From Bdellovibrionales bacterium (GTDB taxonomy: Bacteria > Bdellovibrionota > Bdellovibrionia > Bdellovibrionales > UBA1609), in the NCBI GenBank assembly GCA_026713205.1, contig JAPOOY010000002.1, positions 1 to 11,325 on the forward strand: DNA of 11,325 nucleotides, read 5' to 3'. Every line of letters starts with the position of its first letter. Position 1 is the first letter of the stretch. Positions 1 through 7,482 of this stretch are shown here, one piece after another. Below the pieces are notes generated by a model. It did no database searches. It was given only the letters and a program-made list of their open reading frames with translations, and was not told where the DNA came from. The position numbers were made by a program, and so were the translations under genes.

Positions 1-13
1 TAAGAGACATAGG

Positions 14-134
14 CCCTTTATAACAGACTATAGGGGTCAAAAATGAGTTCGGCTTTGACACAGTAGCGGCTGAAAGTCGCTCTGTGGCAAAACGCATGTT
101 TGAATTTTTGACCCCTATAGTCTGTTATAAAGGG
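14..134 (+). repeat. Large hairpin element, copy 1
   Basis: A 31-bp perfect inverted repeat (14-44 with 104-134) encloses a second, interrupted stem: 55-63 pairs with 82-90 (8 of 9), and an apical stem 65-70 with 76-81 closes on a 5-base loop, TGAAA. The internal loop sides 45-54 and 91-103 are unpaired, but they are nearly identical in copy 2, so that sequence is conserved independently of pairing. Copies 2 (8111-8255) and 3 (8312-8436) lie in the opposite orientation. I call this strand sense because the apical stem then has a G.U pair rather than an A.C mismatch. It lies about 160 bp beyond the end of the minus-strand FHA operon. It could be a bidirectional terminator, a structured RNA or a MITE-like DNA element; the sequence does not decide. 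Confidence 0.85.
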
Positions 135-152
135 TGTAAGCATTTTTTCTTA

Positions 153-188
153 TGAAGAACCGGAAAATTTCAAACCGGAGAAGTATAA
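153..188 (-). repeat. 3'-flank motif next to hairpin copy 1
   Basis: Read on the minus strand this matches the motif at 7373-7409 and 8057-8094: a core GTTTGAAATTTT followed by a CGGTT-type block. Between this motif and the hairpin both copy 1 and copy 2 carry the shared string CTTACACCC, so motif and hairpin appear to form one composite element with a fixed order. The match is by eye and imperfect. Confidence 0.55.
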
Positions 189-198
189 GTTCCCTAAT

Positions 199-239
199 GC
201 TGGCGAAGCCAGCCTGATACCTCGTGGCTTGCCGCGGGG
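199..239 (+). repeat. REP-like pair of short palindromes
   Basis: There are two small hairpins in tandem. GCTGGC-GAA-GCCAGC (199-213) is perfect. CCTCGTGG-CTTG-CCGCGGGG (220-239) pairs fully on the plus strand if two G.U (T.G) pairs are allowed; on the minus strand these would be mismatches. The sequence is GC-rich in an AT-rich neighbourhood and resembles the imperfect palindromes of REP elements mobilised by RAYT/IS200-type transposases. That family link is from memory of such elements, not shown here. No transposase is in the window. Confidence 0.5.
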
Positions 240-270
240 AGATTCAAATTTCAAACACGATCGGTATAAA
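240..270 (-). repeat. Gene-end motif after the FHA operon
   Basis: On the minus strand this reads TTTATACCGATCGTG followed by TTTGAAATTTGA. It begins about 25 bp after the TAA of the last FHA gene and points the same way as that gene. The block TATACCGATCG is identical in the motif at 10687-10722, and the whole is close to 7373-7409. Its 3' part runs into the REP-like palindromes. No GC-rich stem is visible, so it is not a standard intrinsic terminator. Confidence 0.65.
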
Positions 271-295
271 GACATGTTAGAGACACCCAAATATA

Positions 296-2236
296 TTATT
301 CATACTTTTTCAACTTAGCTATTGCTTTTTCATAGTAATATCCACCTTCAATATCTTCCTTAACGATCTGCTGCCAAAGAGGACGAGCGGCTCTAATATT
401 GCTGAGACTTTCCTTCTGAGCGCTTTTTTCATAAATGGATTTAAGTTTCACACGAAGATAAGTTTTCGCCTCTTCCATCCAGTGAACAGCTTTTTCATCA
501 TCATCCTTGAATTCCAAAATCTTCTTACACACCGGATAAGCCTGTTTCATTTGTTTTTGCTCAATCAAACCCTCACAATTGGAGTAAAGCTCATCTAAAG
601 TCGTCCGATATGTATCCCGGATGGTCTGTGCCGTTTGTGTAGCCAGTTTACGAATCTCCGCCATGGAGGACTCATGACGGCTGACATGTACAAATTGATC
701 ATAGGCATCAGCCGCTTTCAGCAAGCGTTCCTGATCTCGAGCATTTTCAGCCTGTTCATGAGCTTTCTTTGCTTTTTTATAAAGCGAACGATAATAAGCC
801 CTTGTTTTTAAGATCCGTTTCTTCAACTCTTCCTGCTCCTGTTTTTTAAGTAGTTTTAAACTTTCCCTTTCCTGAATGATCCTCTGAAGAGCATTGATTT
901 CCAAATGTTCCGGGTTGAGTTGGATGGCTTCCGCAAGACAAACATTTAATTCCTCCACACTCTCAAAGATGTCCAGCCTAGGATGGCAGGAAGCTACAAT
1001 TTCTTTTATTTTTCTTTCTGTTTCCTCAGCCTGCTTCTTTAACAACTCCTGCTCCTCCAGTCTTTTCCGAGCGGACAGAGCATTTTGACATTGAGTCAGT
1101 AATTCTTTGGAATCCTTATAGTAAGAAATCATCTCATGTAATTTATTGAGATTTTCAATACAAAATTGATACTTCTTCTGTTGGTACAATGTTGTAGCCA
1201 TCTGATAAAAATCCTGAATAGCTTTTGCTTTTGCATCCAACGCGGCCTGTTCAGCAGAAATGATCTCCTCTTTTTCCTCCGGGATCATTTGAAGCCATAC
1301 AGCCCCCCCCAAGATAAGCCCTAAAATACTCAATAAAATGATTCGTTTCCGATTAAAAAACCGCTCCTTTCCATCTTCCTCATTATCTTCAGAAAACTCT
1401 TCCAGAACCACCTTAGGCAACATCACTTCGCTTGGCACCAAAGGGTTTTCCATGATTGTTGTCTGTTCCGCTTTAACCGGTAAATTTTTTATTATTTCAG
1501 CAAATTTTCTGTTTTGAGCTTCAAATGTCATCACAAAATCCAGAGCTTCAATCTTATCTTCACTCTTTAAAGGTTGAGATTGACCCGGCTCCAACTGAGT
1601 ATCATTTAAAAAAGTGCCGTTTGAACTCTTTAAATCTTTAATATAAAACTGATTCCCGCTTCTTTCTATTTTTAAATGTTCCCCACTTAAGCTAGGGTGA
1701 TTGATACAGATATCACATTTTTCTTTCCGTCCTAATATCCAGGAATCCCCCTGGTTTAGACTAATATATTCCGGATTACTTCCATCAATAGAAATAGCAA
1801 GAAAATAAGATAAATGACTTGGAGGCAGGATGCGTGTGTTGTCATCAATCGGCGCTTTATCAGAAGAAGTAGGAGATATATCTTCTTCAGTCTCTATCAC
1901 TTCAGTTATTTCTTCATCTGAAACAACTGTGGGCTCTTCTTCTTCTAAAATAAATTGAAAAACATAGTTTTTAAAAGATAGACTCGTTGAATTTTCAATT
2001 TCAGCTCCCTGAACTTGTTCTCCCTCTATATAAAGCCCATCCCCATGCGTTGAAACACATTCTATTGTCCAACAACCCGGCTGAGAAGAATAAACTTTAA
2101 AATGCTGTCTGGATATCCCGGGTTCCGCATCCAAAACAATATCACAATCTGAATCTCTGCCAATGAAATATTCCTGACCTTCCACTAAAATCTTCTCTGT
2201 AATTTGTTGTCCATATTTTTTAATAATAAATTTCAT
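296..2236 (-). CDS. Membrane-anchored double-FHA protein with TPR-like C-terminus
   Basis: Probable phosphothreonine-binding scaffold, 646 aa. FHA domain 1 (about residues 22-95) has G26-R27, S42 and H45 but lacks the usual NG turn. FHA domain 2 (about 146-238) is canonical: G169-R170, S184, H187, N206-G207-T208. An acidic linker leads to one membrane segment (298-317), placing the FHA domains in the cytoplasm. A long charged, helical, TPR-like and coiled-coil region (330-646) then lies across the membrane. I chose the ATG at 2236 because AAAAGG sits 5 bases upstream; a GTG two codons earlier lacks a site. It is the last gene of the tadC operon, 9 bp after the previous FHA gene. Oddity: a run of eight G (1303-1310 on this strand's complement) lies inside the membrane-segment codons. 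The domains are clear; the partner and exact role are not known. Confidence 0.85.
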   Translation of the reverse strand: MKFIIKKYGQQITEKILVEGQEYFIGRDSDCDIVLDAEPGISRQHFKVYSSQPGCWTIECVSTHGDGLYIEGEQVQGAEIENSTSLSFKNYVFQFILEEEEPTVVSDEEITEVIETEEDISPTSSDKAPIDDNTRILPPSHLSYFLAISIDGSNPEYISLNQGDSWILGRKEKCDICINHPSLSGEHLKIERSGNQFYIKDLKSSNGTFLNDTQLEPGQSQPLKSEDKIEALDFVMTFEAQNRKFAEIIKNLPVKAEQTTIMENPLVPSEVMLPKVVLEEFSEDNEEDGKERFFNRKRIILLSILGLILGGAVWLQMIPEEKEEIISAEQAALDAKAKAIQDFYQMATTLYQQKKYQFCIENLNKLHEMISYYKDSKELLTQCQNALSARKRLEEQELLKKQAEETERKIKEIVASCHPRLDIFESVEELNVCLAEAIQLNPEHLEINALQRIIQERESLKLLKKQEQEELKKRILKTRAYYRSLYKKAKKAHEQAENARDQERLLKAADAYDQFVHVSRHESSMAEIRKLATQTAQTIRDTYRTTLDELYSNCEGLIEQKQMKQAYPVCKKILEFKDDDEKAVHWMEEAKTYLRVKLKSIYEKSAQKESLSNIRAARPLWQQIVKEDIEGGYYYEKAIAKLKKYE

Positions 2237-2245
2237 AGACACCTT

Positions 2246-3163
2246 TTAAAGCTTATTTCTTGTTTTAAGTTCACACAGTTTTCTGTTCTCCAGCGCTTCC
2301 TTATAAATCGGATTGGAAGAGTTTTGAATCATGATTTCAACACTCTGAAAAGTGGCTTTACAAGCCCCATATTGTTTATTTTGCTGATAGTTTTTTCCAA
2401 GAAGCATTTTCTTTTGAATGATCCGATTGACCTGTGTTTGAGCCTGCCGAACATAACTTCGGCAAATTTCATAGTCCTTATTTAAAGTCACACAATGTTT
2501 AAAGGCTTTTAAAGCGCGATCATAATAACCTTTTCGGTAATCCCTGAAACCTTTAATAAAAGCCACTCGCGCTTCCAATTCTTCCGGGGGAAGAGTACTG
2601 GCTTTTTGTTCTTCTTCAGATATTTTCTGTAAAGCTTCCACCTCATTTTCAATGTCTCTCTCTGTTCTTACACTGATAGATTTATCTTCAGCCTCTTTTT
2701 TATCCTCCGGCATAAGAAAAAGAGCCACGAGAAGAATCATAAGGCCTCCAAGCAAAAATCTTGAAATGGAAGAGGATTTTTTTCTTTTTTTCCGTTTTTG
2801 AAAATTCTGTGAGCGATTTGAAGAAGAAACAGGCGCCTTTTCTTTAAACTGAAAAAGCATATCTCCAATAACAATTTGATCTCCTGATGAAAGGATGTGC
2901 TTATCCACCGGTTTATTATTGATTAAAACAGGATTTGATGAATCCAAAGTGCGAATAATGTAATAGCCCTGAGATGGCTCAATACAGGCATGCCGGGAAG
3001 AGCATTTCTTATTGCCTTTTAAAATAACATCACAATCATTTTGTGTGCCGATAACAATTTGTTTCCCCAATAGACGAAACTGCTTTCCTTTATGAGAGCC
3101 TCGGAGAATCCTTAATACGGGTTTTTGATCCGGCAATTCCGGATAAGAACGAGATGAGTTCAT
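2246..3163 (-). CDS. Membrane-anchored FHA protein with TPR-like C-terminus
   Basis: A 305-aa protein with the same plan as its downstream neighbour: one FHA domain (about 16-106), a basic stretch (122-130), one membrane segment (133-151), then helical TPR-like repeats (about 197-235 and 251-285). The FHA domain keeps S56-R57-H58 but has G39-T40 in place of the phosphate-contacting G-R, and N77-P78 in place of N-G, so phosphopeptide binding may be weakened or lost. The chosen ATG at 3163 follows the TAA of the 525-aa FHA gene after a single base, the same junction as tadC/DUF192, which suggests translational coupling; AAGGAAG lies about 10 bases upstream. An in-frame ATG at 3184 (seven residues longer, overlapping the previous gene) is possible but has no clear ribosome site. 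The function is inferred from domain and context only. Confidence 0.83.
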   Translation of the reverse strand: MNSSRSYPELPDQKPVLRILRGSHKGKQFRLLGKQIVIGTQNDCDVILKGNKKCSSRHACIEPSQGYYIIRTLDSSNPVLINNKPVDKHILSSGDQIVIGDMLFQFKEKAPVSSSNRSQNFQKRKKRKKSSSISRFLLGGLMILLVALFLMPEDKKEAEDKSISVRTERDIENEVEALQKISEEEQKASTLPPEELEARVAFIKGFRDYRKGYYDRALKAFKHCVTLNKDYEICRSYVRQAQTQVNRIIQKKMLLGKNYQQNKQYGACKATFQSVEIMIQNSSNPIYKEALENRKLCELKTRNKL

Positions 3164-3164
3164 T

Positions 3165-4742
3165 TTAAGCGGCTTCCTTCTCATCCGGCATAAAAGTTAT
3201 AATGGCATACGCCGGTTCTTTTGCTCCCATAATAAACTGACAAGTCGTTTGCAACCGTGCTCCTTTTAAATAAATTTCTCCAAAGGAAATTTCTTGTGGA
3301 TTAGAACGACCTTGATCAATTAAATTGCCAAGTTCCATCCTCAGAGTTTCCTCACCAATATCCTGCAGGGAACTATGCAAAATATCTTCAATTCCTATTT
3401 GGTCTGTCCAGTTTGAATTGATGGAAGCTATTGTATCATTTTGAAGATCCACGGATAAGGACGGAAATCCAACAATCTCCACTAAATTATTCATTTCATT
3501 TTGACGATTATCCACATCTACATCATCAAGATTGTCCTCTTCATTTAAAGCCTGACTTAAAGAAATTCGGTTTAAAGCGCTGTTAATATTGCTACAAAGC
3601 GCATTTAAAACAGAGGATTGATAATTCACAGATACGGGAGGGGTTCTATCATCTTTTAAAGATTGATTTAACTGCCTATTGATGCTTCTAAGCGGAAATT
3701 CAATTAAATTGATTAAAAAGAAAAATATAACAAGACCCAGAATACAAGCTATAAACAGATTTTGAAACATCAAACTGAGAGTCTGTGCATTTCCTTTAGC
3801 TAAAGCGCCCATATCATAAATAACAACGGAATAGGCCACAGGATTATTTTCTCCGGTTTTTGGATTATAAAACCGAATGGGCACCATAGCGCCCACCGTG
3901 GAACTGTTAATTTTTTCCACTGTGATTTTATCCAGCTTTCTGTTTTTATGAACAAAAGGAATCTTTGGATAACTATGTGCTGATTCTGCCGGAGCCAGGA
4001 TTTGGCCACTCACTGCATTGACAATAAATGCTTCTTTAACACCAGGCCGTCTTTTTGCATAAGAAACATTCAATGCTGTTTCAAGACCTTTTTGCAAATG
4101 AGGTCTATTGAGTTTTTGTAAGGTAAGAGCTATATTTTCTGCATTATTAAGACTTTCCTGTTCCACACTGGATCTTAAAATTTGAATTAATGGAACTGAG
4201 GAAAAGAGGGTTACTAAAAATATAAACCCTATAACAAATATCCCGACAACCCATTTAAATTCAACCCACTCAGCCAGCTTATAAACCCCTGGTAAAACAA
4301 CATCATGCAAATAATCCATAATCTTTTTTTGGATACTTGAAAGACTTTTTTTCGCCGTTGCTTTCTCTTTTTGAGTAGAGTCTTGCTCCTCATTGGCAGG
4401 CTGAGATGAAGGATACGGCGACATATAAGGATAAGGAAAAGCAGTGCTATCCTGTTTTTTTCTCACTTCAAAAATAACATTGCCCAGCGCCACCCGATCC
4501 CCTTCTTTTAATAAACGGGAGTACACTTGTTTCCCATCCACATAAGTGCCATTTCTGGAATCAAGATCTTCTATTAAAACATCCTCATCTCTTATGGTGA
4601 TTTGAGCGTGCTTTTTGGAAACTCCCGGCTCCTTGGTAAGAGGTATTTGACAGGATGATTCTTTCCCTATCACCATCAAACCCTTTTGCAAACGAATTTC
4701 CTGGCCGGCAAGTGTTCCTGATAAAAATTTAATGGCCCACAT
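3165..4742 (-). CDS. FHA protein with sensor-like two-TM architecture
   Basis: A 525-aa protein. The N-terminal FHA domain (about 20-93) has G26-K27 (a conservative change from G-R), S42, H45 and N64-G65-T66. A Pro/Ser-rich linker (101-125) follows, then membrane segment 1 (about 164-187), an extracytoplasmic domain of about 140 residues (188-328), and membrane segment 2 (329-349). The C-terminal cytoplasmic part could be HAMP-linker-like (350-400) and then PAS-like (about 415-518); these last two are guesses from pattern. No kinase, cyclase or methyl-accepting output domain is present, so the FHA domain itself is the likely output. It overlaps the end of the DUF192 gene by 14 bp. AGGGG lies 9 bases before the ATG. 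It may sense envelope state and recruit a phosphorylated partner of the Tad machine. Confidence 0.85.
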   Translation of the reverse strand: MWAIKFLSGTLAGQEIRLQKGLMVIGKESSCQIPLTKEPGVSKKHAQITIRDEDVLIEDLDSRNGTYVDGKQVYSRLLKEGDRVALGNVIFEVRKKQDSTAFPYPYMSPYPSSQPANEEQDSTQKEKATAKKSLSSIQKKIMDYLHDVVLPGVYKLAEWVEFKWVVGIFVIGFIFLVTLFSSVPLIQILRSSVEQESLNNAENIALTLQKLNRPHLQKGLETALNVSYAKRRPGVKEAFIVNAVSGQILAPAESAHSYPKIPFVHKNRKLDKITVEKINSSTVGAMVPIRFYNPKTGENNPVAYSVVIYDMGALAKGNAQTLSLMFQNLFIACILGLVIFFFLINLIEFPLRSINRQLNQSLKDDRTPPVSVNYQSSVLNALCSNINSALNRISLSQALNEEDNLDDVDVDNRQNEMNNLVEIVGFPSLSVDLQNDTIASINSNWTDQIGIEDILHSSLQDIGEETLRMELGNLIDQGRSNPQEISFGEIYLKGARLQTTCQFIMGAKEPAYAIITFMPDEKEAA

Positions 4743-5076
4743 AAAGCTGATCCCCTTTTTTTATGTTAAAATGTTGTAATTTATTAGCCTGCAACTCAAA
4801 CACAGAGTGACTTTTCCATCCCCCGTAAATAATCCGGCGGGAGGGTATAGAATGAAACACAGAAACAACTTTAAGATTTTTATCCACAAAAATCACATCA
4901 ATGGGAAATTTCATAAAAAATGTATGAATGACAGGACAAGGCAAAATCCACAGTGCGTAACTATCCGGCAAACTCCCTTTTCCCAACAAACCTTTAACTC
5001 TGTCCCAAAAACTGTAAGCACGATCTATAAATCGGACAATTTGTTCATTAGTATTTTTGTTTATTAGGCTTTCCAT
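4729..5076 (-). CDS. DUF192 family protein
   Basis: A 115-aa DUF192 protein. It shows the family pattern: R27 followed by GLLG, a core with C47-P and H51, then FFMKFPIDVIFVD (about 53-65), and the later GW...VFEL segment (86-95). Many family members are exported, but this one has no signal peptide and is probably cytoplasmic. I chose the ATG at 5076, one base after the tadC stop, because GGGAGG lies 8 bases upstream; the longer frame starting inside tadC is not supported. DUF192 genes are often found in Tad/Flp clusters, and the coupling to tadC here agrees with that, but the biochemical role of the family is not established. Confidence 0.88.
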   Translation of the reverse strand: MESLINKNTNEQIVRFIDRAYSFWDRVKGLLGKGSLPDSYALWILPCPVIHTFFMKFPIDVIFVDKNLKVVSVFHSIPSRRIIYGGWKSHSVFELQANKLQHFNIKKGDQLYVGH

Positions 5077-5077
5077 T

Positions 5078-5974
5078 TTAATTTCCTCCCATAAATTGAA
5101 AAGCGGCGGGAGCAAAAACCACAATGAACACTGCCGGAATAATAAACATCATCATGGGAATAAGAATTTTTTGTGATGCTTTCGCTCCCAATTCCTCGGC
5201 TTTGGCAAATCTTTCAAATCGCATCTGTTTGGTTTTCGCCTTTAAAGCATCTGCTATACTGGCCCCTGTTTCATCTGCATCCCGTACAACCGCAACAATA
5301 CTTTTTATTTCCGGAAGATCTAATCTTTTATCTAAAGATGTTAAAGCCTCTTTCCGGGTCTGCCCTAACTTGACATCCTTTAAAACAATTAAAAACTCTT
5401 GAGCCAGAACACTGCTTTTTAGAGCTTTATCCGTAATCCGCTGTATGGCTCCCATGAGATCTAAACCGGCTTCTGTACTTAAAGCCAAAATATCCACAAA
5501 CATGGGCAAATCATCCCGGATGGAGATGTCCCGTTTTTTCTTACAGCTATTGCAATAAGCATGAGGAAAATAAAATCCAATACCTGATATAATAAAAGCG
5601 CTAAACCAAGGGAAACCAAACTGCAAAGCAAAATTAAAGACAGTAAATAAAACGGGAAAAGCCACTCCCCAAAGCAACTGAAGACCCAGAAACTCATTCA
5701 CATTAATCTCTTTTGCCAGGCCCGCTGTAAGGATTTTATATTCTATTTTAGCCCGATACTTTTCCCTTTTTATTCTTTGAACATGGCTAAGAGTGAAGTT
5801 GTGCACCAAAGGACGGGAAAACTCTATCAGAGGGTGCCCTGAAGTTTCCGGTTCATCCCCTTCCGCCCAAGCCAAAGCCTCAGCATCCTTATTCTGCTTC
5901 AACAAAATGGAAGTAAAAAGATAAACAGAAAAAGCCGTAAGAATAAGGCTGCTTAAAAGAATAAAAATGCCCAT
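5078..5974 (-). CDS. tadC: TadC-like inner-membrane platform protein of a Tad/Flp pilus system
   Basis: A 298-aa type II secretion F-domain protein. It has a membrane segment at 3-25, a cytoplasmic region, two segments at about 97-116 and 120-138, the T2SSF domain at about 152-280 (LPMFVDILALSTEAGLDL at 156-173, ADETGASIADAL at 233-244), and a last segment at 268-290. The length and topology fit TadC, which with TadB forms the inner-membrane platform on which the TadA ATPase acts. GGAGG lies 11 bases before the ATG, a rather long spacing. It is the first gene of a five-gene operon. TadB, normally just upstream, is absent: the upstream neighbour is a divergent unrelated gene. The family call is firm; TadC rather than TadB is chosen from the N-terminal membrane segment and the order. 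Confidence 0.9.
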   Translation of the reverse strand: MGIFILLSSLILTAFSVYLFTSILLKQNKDAEALAWAEGDEPETSGHPLIEFSRPLVHNFTLSHVQRIKREKYRAKIEYKILTAGLAKEINVNEFLGLQLLWGVAFPVLFTVFNFALQFGFPWFSAFIISGIGFYFPHAYCNSCKKKRDISIRDDLPMFVDILALSTEAGLDLMGAIQRITDKALKSSVLAQEFLIVLKDVKLGQTRKEALTSLDKRLDLPEIKSIVAVVRDADETGASIADALKAKTKQMRFERFAKAEELGAKASQKILIPMMMFIIPAVFIVVFAPAAFQFMGGN

Positions 5975-6025
5975 TGTTTCTATATCCTCCTTTAAAAATA
6001 TCGGCGTTTTTCCTTAAAAACCTGA

Positions 6026-6034
6026 ATTTTAACA
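6026..6034 (-). promoter_or_regulatory. Candidate extended -10 for the tadC operon
   Basis: On the minus strand the string TGTTAAAAT fits an extended -10 element (TG-N-TAAAAT) about 50 bp before the tadC start. No good -35 hexamer lies 17-18 bases upstream. This rests on a short motif in AT-rich DNA and is weak. Confidence 0.25.
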
Positions 6035-6139
6035 GGGTGTTGGAAGAATAAAACTCTCTTGCAAAACTCTTCATATTCCATAAAAATCCCAGTAATGGTT
6101 TTTTTCCGCCACGGTTTGAGAGTTTTCAGAGCCTTTCCT

Positions 6140-7360
6140 ATGAAGTTTTTCCATCTTCATAAACCTGTTATGCCAGGGCCGTTTTTTCTGATTTTTCTTC
6201 TCCTCCTTCAGGTTGGAGCCTGCATAAATGCACAGAAAAAGTCCCGTTTTCAGGTGAAATTTTTAAATGAACAAATCCTCAAAAAAGACCGACAATTTGA
6301 AGGACTGTCCGTGGGAGGACTGTCCGCTCTCACCTTTGACGAAGGTACTGGAGAATTTTTAGCCCTATCCGATGACAAACTCAATCATCGTTTTTACAGG
6401 CTCCAGCTCCAAAGGCTTGACACTTCCGATACCCAACAGAAAAAAAAGAAATGGACAGCGCCTTTTATCAATAACAAAAACAACTCTCCTTCTTTTCAGT
6501 TTATTCTTAAAGAACAGGTTCTTCTTCGGGAAAAAAATTCAAAAAACATGAATCGAAATATGGATCCGGAGGGATTAGCTCTTAAAGATCAAACCCTTTT
6601 CATCACATCTGAAGGACAGCAAATATTTAATCCTCCAGAACCCCCTCAGATATTTATTTTTTCAAAGGCCGGTATTCTGAAAAAAGCCTGGAGTGTGCCA
6701 TCGGTATTTTGGAACAAGGAAAAATTTTCTTCAGTTGGAGCCAGAGAAAACAAAGGTTTTGAGTCCCTCACGCTCACTGAAAAATACCTTTGGACAGCTA
6801 CGGAAAAAGCTCTCAAACAGGATATGAACCGGCTGTTGCGCCTTAGCGGGTTTGGATTAAAAACAGGGAAGCTCCTGCGCCAATATCCCTATTTTCTGGA
6901 CTTTACTGCCGGACTATCTGAGATGATCGCAATAACAGATAAAATCTTTCTTACTTTGGAAAGAGCCTATGATAAAAAAACAGGAGAGAATCAGGTTTGG
7001 TTATTTGTAACTCATTGCCGGGAAGCCACAGACCTGATGACTCTTCCTGATCAATCTCTTAAATACTCAGTTCACTTAAAGTCTTTAGTTCCCGCTGTGA
7101 TGATCCAAAAAACAAAGTCCTCTCTAAGAAAACTGACAAAATCAAACCGAATCATCCCATGCAACAAAGACCTGCTGTTTGACTTCTCCAAACTCCCCCC
7201 GGGTGTCACGGCGGATAACCTTGAAGGTATGACTTTAGGGCCTAAAATTTCACAGGGAGGACAGCTTTTGGTTTTTACAAGTGACAATAATTTCAGCTCT
7301 TCCCAAAAAACCCAATTTCTGTTCTTCCGAATATCCCCTGTCATAAACTCTTCCGATTGA
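6140..7360 (+). CDS. Phytase-like esterase-domain lipoprotein
   Basis: A 406-aa protein of the 'esterase-like activity of phytase' family (PF13449), an extracytoplasmic beta-propeller-like family whose substrate is rarely known. The family motifs are in order: LSALTFDE...LALSDD (61-79), DPEGLAL (142-148), KGFESL (205-210), LTLERAYD (271-278) and NLEGMTL (360-366). The N-terminus has a hydrophobic stretch (14-24) ending in VGAC with C28, a plausible lipobox, so it is probably a lipoprotein. The start is uncertain: the frame is open back to a TTG at 6059, with ATGs at 6095, 6140 and 6170, and none has a convincing ribosome site; 6140 gives the most normal signal peptide. It is transcribed divergently from tadC and separately from ahpC. 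A link to the pilus is not evident. Confidence 0.82.
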   Translation: MKFFHLHKPVMPGPFFLIFLLLLQVGACINAQKKSRFQVKFLNEQILKKDRQFEGLSVGGLSALTFDEGTGEFLALSDDKLNHRFYRLQLQRLDTSDTQQKKKKWTAPFINNKNNSPSFQFILKEQVLLREKNSKNMNRNMDPEGLALKDQTLFITSEGQQIFNPPEPPQIFIFSKAGILKKAWSVPSVFWNKEKFSSVGARENKGFESLTLTEKYLWTATEKALKQDMNRLLRLSGFGLKTGKLLRQYPYFLDFTAGLSEMIAITDKIFLTLERAYDKKTGENQVWLFVTHCREATDLMTLPDQSLKYSVHLKSLVPAVMIQKTKSSLRKLTKSNRIIPCNKDLLFDFSKLPPGVTADNLEGMTLGPKISQGGQLLVFTSDNNFSSSQKTQFLFFRISPVINSSD

Positions 7361-7372
7361 AAATTTCGGGTT

Positions 7373-7409
7373 TTTATACCGGTTGTGTTTGAATTTTGCG
7401 GTTTTCCAG
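7373..7409 (+). repeat. Gene-end motif after the phytase-like gene
   Basis: It reads TTTATACCGGTTGTG, then TTTGAATTTTGCGGTTTTCC. It starts 12 bp after the stop codon in gene orientation. It is very close to the motif on the minus strand at 240-270 and shares the TTTTGCGGTTTT block with the one at 8272-8307. No stem-loop is visible inside it. Confidence 0.65.
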
Positions 7410-7416
7410 AAAAGTC

Positions 7417-7445
7417 TTGTTTTCAAAAAATTTATAGGCCATAAT
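7417..7445 (+). promoter_or_regulatory. Candidate sigma70-type promoter of ahpC
   Basis: TTGTTT (7417-7422) and CATAAT (7440-7445) are separated by 17 bases, about 37 bp upstream of the start codon. The AGGAGG ribosome site at 7472-7477 has 5-base spacing. Each hexamer is imperfect and the region is AT-rich, so this is a candidate only. No OxyR-like site was recognised. Confidence 0.4.
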
Positions 7446-7482
7446 TTTAAGTCCATTTAATCCATATAACCAGGAGGTACTT

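Noticed and set aside
5077..5124. Longer DUF192 start inside tadC
   Set aside because: The ATG at 5076 has a GGGAGG site and the stop-1-base-start junction typical of this operon; the extension is only tadC in another frame.
6000..6040. Possible further copy of the gene-end motif between tadC and the phytase-like gene
   Set aside because: Shares TTAAAATTCA and AAAACG blocks with 10687-10722 but needs an insertion of about 11 bases to align; could be chance in AT-rich DNA.
7353..7375. Intrinsic terminator overlapping the phytase-like stop codon (CCGA...TCGG then T-run)
   Set aside because: Only four base pairs in the stem; too weak to call.
7072..7456. Minus-strand frames opposite the phytase-like gene
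   Set aside because: They lie antisense to a gene with clear family motifs and show no ribosome site or domain.
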